Source: JBHEMK01 sp046262635 (GTDB lineage: Bacteria; Actinomycetota; Thermoleophilia; Gaiellales; Gaiellaceae). From it: 8,383 nt of DNA. A model generated the notes under the pieces. It was not told where the DNA came from. It made no database searches and saw nothing but the letters and a program-made list of their open reading frames with translations. The stretch is taken from positions 1 through 8,383 of the forward strand of contig JBHEMK010000070.1 of assembly GCA_046262635.1 (NCBI GenBank). Reading direction: 5' to 3'. Every line of letters starts with the position of its first letter. Within the stretch, counting starts at the first letter, position 1. Positions 7,141 to 8,383 of this stretch are shown in pieces. A program made the translations under genes and the position numbers.

Positions 7141-7158
7141 CGGACCCCAACGGGTCCG
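7141..7158. terminator. GC hairpin, possible terminator after the antiporter remnant
   Basis: CGGACCC (7141-7147) pairs perfectly with GGGTCCG (7152-7158) across a CAAC loop. It lies about 110 bases past the antiporter stop at 7269. No T-tract follows on either strand, so it is at best an atypical terminator. Confidence 0.3.
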
Positions 7159-7268
7159 CGCCGCCCCCACCCACGCAGGACGAGTTTCACCGGGCTCCTC
7201 CGCGCACGCGCGACGGGCCCGGAAGGAGTCGGCGCCCGATCTCTCCCTGGCCCGGACCGCTCCCGCCG

Positions 7269-8150
7269 TCAGCGAAGGGTGAACGTCCAGATTCCGCCGA
7301 GCAGCACCGTTCCGACGGTGATCCAGAGCAGGTAGTCGCCGACGATCCCGCTGTGGGCTTCCCTCAGGACCGCGATCGGCGGCTCGAGCGTCCGTGCCGC
7401 AGCGCTGCGCGCGGCGGCCGGCAGTCGGCCGCGCCAGAGCCCGAACGCCGTCCCGGCGACCATGAGGATCGTGGCGCCGATTTCCTAAGCCCAGTCGAGC
7501 GGCTCGCCCCGGCGACGGCGAACGGGAGCCCAGGCGTCGCCTTCGCCGGCGTGCCCTCCAGGACGCGGCGCACGTACCCCGTCCGGTCCCGGAACTGCTC
7601 GGCCCCGCGCTCGGCTCGCTGGCGACAGCCCCGGCACCACGCTCGCGACGAGTCCGAGGGCGATCATCACCACGGCGACCCCGGCCATGAGCGGCAGAGC
7701 CGCCTCGCGCCCGGCGGGCTCCCTCGGCGGCTCCGGCGAGAGGAGCGCGTCGTCCTTCGGTCCCCAGCCGAGGAAGACGCGTGCGCCGGCACGCAGCAGC
7801 GCCGCGCCCGAGACTGCCGAGGCGACCAGCAGCAGCGGCTGCACCCAGGGCATTCCGGCGAGGCCTGCCCCCTCCTCGACGAGGGAATGGCCGAGGAACG
7901 AGCCGACGTAGGGCGCCCCGGCGAGGGCGACAGCGCCGAGTCCCCAGAGTGCGGCGGCCAGCCTGAGCTTCACGCCTGCCCCGTGCAGCGCGAGCTCATC
8001 GATCCCGCGGAGCTGCACGAGGAGGATGCCGCACACCAGAAAGAGGCCGCCCTTGAGCAGGGCATGCGCGAGGAAGAGCTCCGCAGTCCCGGCGAGGGCT
8101 TTGGAGCCGAGCAGCCCGATCCGACGAGCATGATCCCTGCACCAGCCCGG
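7269..8150 (-). pseudogene. C-terminal remnant of a proton-pumping antiporter-like subunit (NuoL/HyfB/MrpD superfamily), multiply frameshifted
   Basis: About 290 residues of a polytopic membrane protein in several frames. The first piece (about 8115-8150) reads FAALRAGAGIMLVGSG. The main piece (about 7615-8120) has GLLGSKALAG, then HALLKGGLFL with the family's conserved His and Lys (8037-8066), PYVGSFLGHSL and several hydrophobic helices. A frame change near 7613 leads to EQFRDRTGYVRRVLEGTPAK, and another near 7500 returns to PLDWA, where TAG (7485-7487) interrupts before EIGATILMVAGTAFGLW and the final helix ending WTFTLR at TGA 7269. The N-terminal helices are missing, because plus-strand ABC transporter sequence starts at 8192. 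Such subunits move H+ or Na+ in complex I, Hyf/Hyc hydrogenases and Mrp antiporters; which one is not decided here. It may be a true pseudogene or an intact gene in poor-quality sequence. Confidence 0.65.
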
Positions 8151-8191
8151 AGGGCGGCGAACCCGCTGCGGCCTGGTCGATGATGTAGCCG

Positions 8192-8299
8192 GTGTCCTGG
8201 CCGGCGTTGATCCGCAAGAACCTGCTGCGCCGGCCCGCGCGGACGGCGCTGACGGCCGCGGGCGTCGGGCTCGGCGTCGGCCTCATCGTCGCGCTGCTC
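8192..8299 (+). pseudogene. N-terminal fragment of an FtsX/MacB-type ABC transporter permease
   Basis: From GTG 8192 the frame reads VSWPALIRKNLLRRPARTAL then a hydrophobic helix TAAGVGLGVGLIVALL. An Arg-rich 'RKNLLRRPART' followed by the first membrane helix is typical of the start of MacB/FtsX/LolC-type permeases. An in-frame TAG lies just upstream (8186-8188), which supports the GTG start. After about 36 residues the family-like sequence stops at the hairpin 8299-8313, and the frame degenerates into GGSRRC. Only the start of the protein is therefore present. It is the only plus-strand gene-like sequence in the window and is head-to-head with the antiporter remnant. Confidence 0.55.
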
Positions 8300-8313
8300 G
8301 GCGGCAGCCGCCG
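8299..8313. repeat. Perfect GC inverted repeat at the permease/ATPase junction
   Basis: CGGCGGC (8299-8305) and GCCGCCG (8307-8313) flank a single A. The hairpin sits exactly where permease-like sequence gives way to ATPase-like sequence in another frame, so it may mark the breakpoint of a deletion or an assembly joint. Confidence 0.6.
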
Positions 8314-8383
8314 CTGCGCGAACGCGAGGCGCGCGCGACCGAGCTGCTGGTCGAGGTCGGACTCGCCGGTCGCGCCTTGGCGC
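8308..8383 (+). pseudogene. Fragment of an ABC transporter ATP-binding protein
   Basis: The frame starting at 8308 reads PPLREREARATELLVEVGLAGRALA to the window end. This matches the stretch just before the signature motif in LolD/MacB-like ATPases (R-x-RA-x-ELL-x-x-VGL-x-x-RA). Walker A and the N-terminal third are absent upstream, where permease sequence stands instead in a different frame. Only about 25 residues are visible, so the call rests on that short pattern; the signature and Walker B would lie beyond the window. Confidence 0.45.

Larger units (their letters stand above)
7027..7268 (-). other. 242-base gap between the antiporter remnant and the diaphorase
   Basis: No convincing coding sequence on either strand. 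It holds the hairpin at 7141-7158 and the weak promoter candidate at 7039-7044. Its size suggests the antiporter remnant and the diaphorase are separate transcription units. Confidence 0.4.

Noticed and set aside
5245..7335. Plus-strand open frame of 696 codons
   Set aside because: Antisense to the fused diaphorase; Arg/Ala/Glu-rich composition with no domain motifs, typical of a GC-rich shadow frame.

Overview
The window is GC-rich, roughly 70% by eye, with strong G/C preference at third codon positions, frequent GTG starts and dense minus-strand genes that overlap or nearly overlap. This style, and the formate dehydrogenase types present, suggest a deep-branching actinobacterium (for example Thermoleophilia-like) or similar high-GC lineage. 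That placement is inference; no rRNA or marker gene is present.

Almost all coding lies on the minus strand, so transcription runs from high to low coordinates. In that order: (1) 8150-7269, the C-terminal part of a proton-pumping antiporter-like membrane subunit (NuoL/HyfB/MrpD superfamily), broken by several frame changes and an amber codon; (2) 7268-7027, a 242-base gap with one hairpin and a weak promoter candidate; (3) 7026-5398, a fused NuoE-NuoF diaphorase; (4) 5397-5204, a 194-base gap; (5) 5203-2492, a NAD-type formate dehydrogenase alpha subunit with an in-frame UGA at the active site; (6) 2492-1770, biotin protein ligase birA, starting in the stop codon of the previous gene; (7) 1780-1601, an unrecognised 59-residue Pro-rich protein with a perfect Shine-Dalgarno; (8) 1561-1, a second formate dehydrogenase catalytic subunit of the FdnG/FdoG-like class, also with an in-frame UGA, carrying one apparent frameshift near its start and running off the window.

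The central point is that two different formate dehydrogenases in one gene cluster are each split by a TGA exactly where selenocysteine sits in the family. Each TGA is followed by a hairpin with a G-G-U apical loop at a distance suitable for a bacterial SECIS element. Both are therefore called selenoproteins. The fused diaphorase plus the first alpha subunit would form a two-subunit NAD-dependent formate dehydrogenase: formate is oxidised at a Mo/W-bis-pyranopterin-selenocysteine site and electrons pass through Fe-S clusters to FMN and NAD+. The first alpha subunit lacks the three cysteines of the NuoG-type His-Cys3 cluster.

The right end (about 7480-8383) is abnormal. The antiporter gene changes frame repeatedly. 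On the plus strand the start of an FtsX/MacB-type ABC permease (8192) runs directly into a piece of an ABC ATPase (8308) in another frame, at a perfect GC hairpin. This could be real decay and rearrangement or a low-quality or chimeric contig end; the sequence alone cannot decide.
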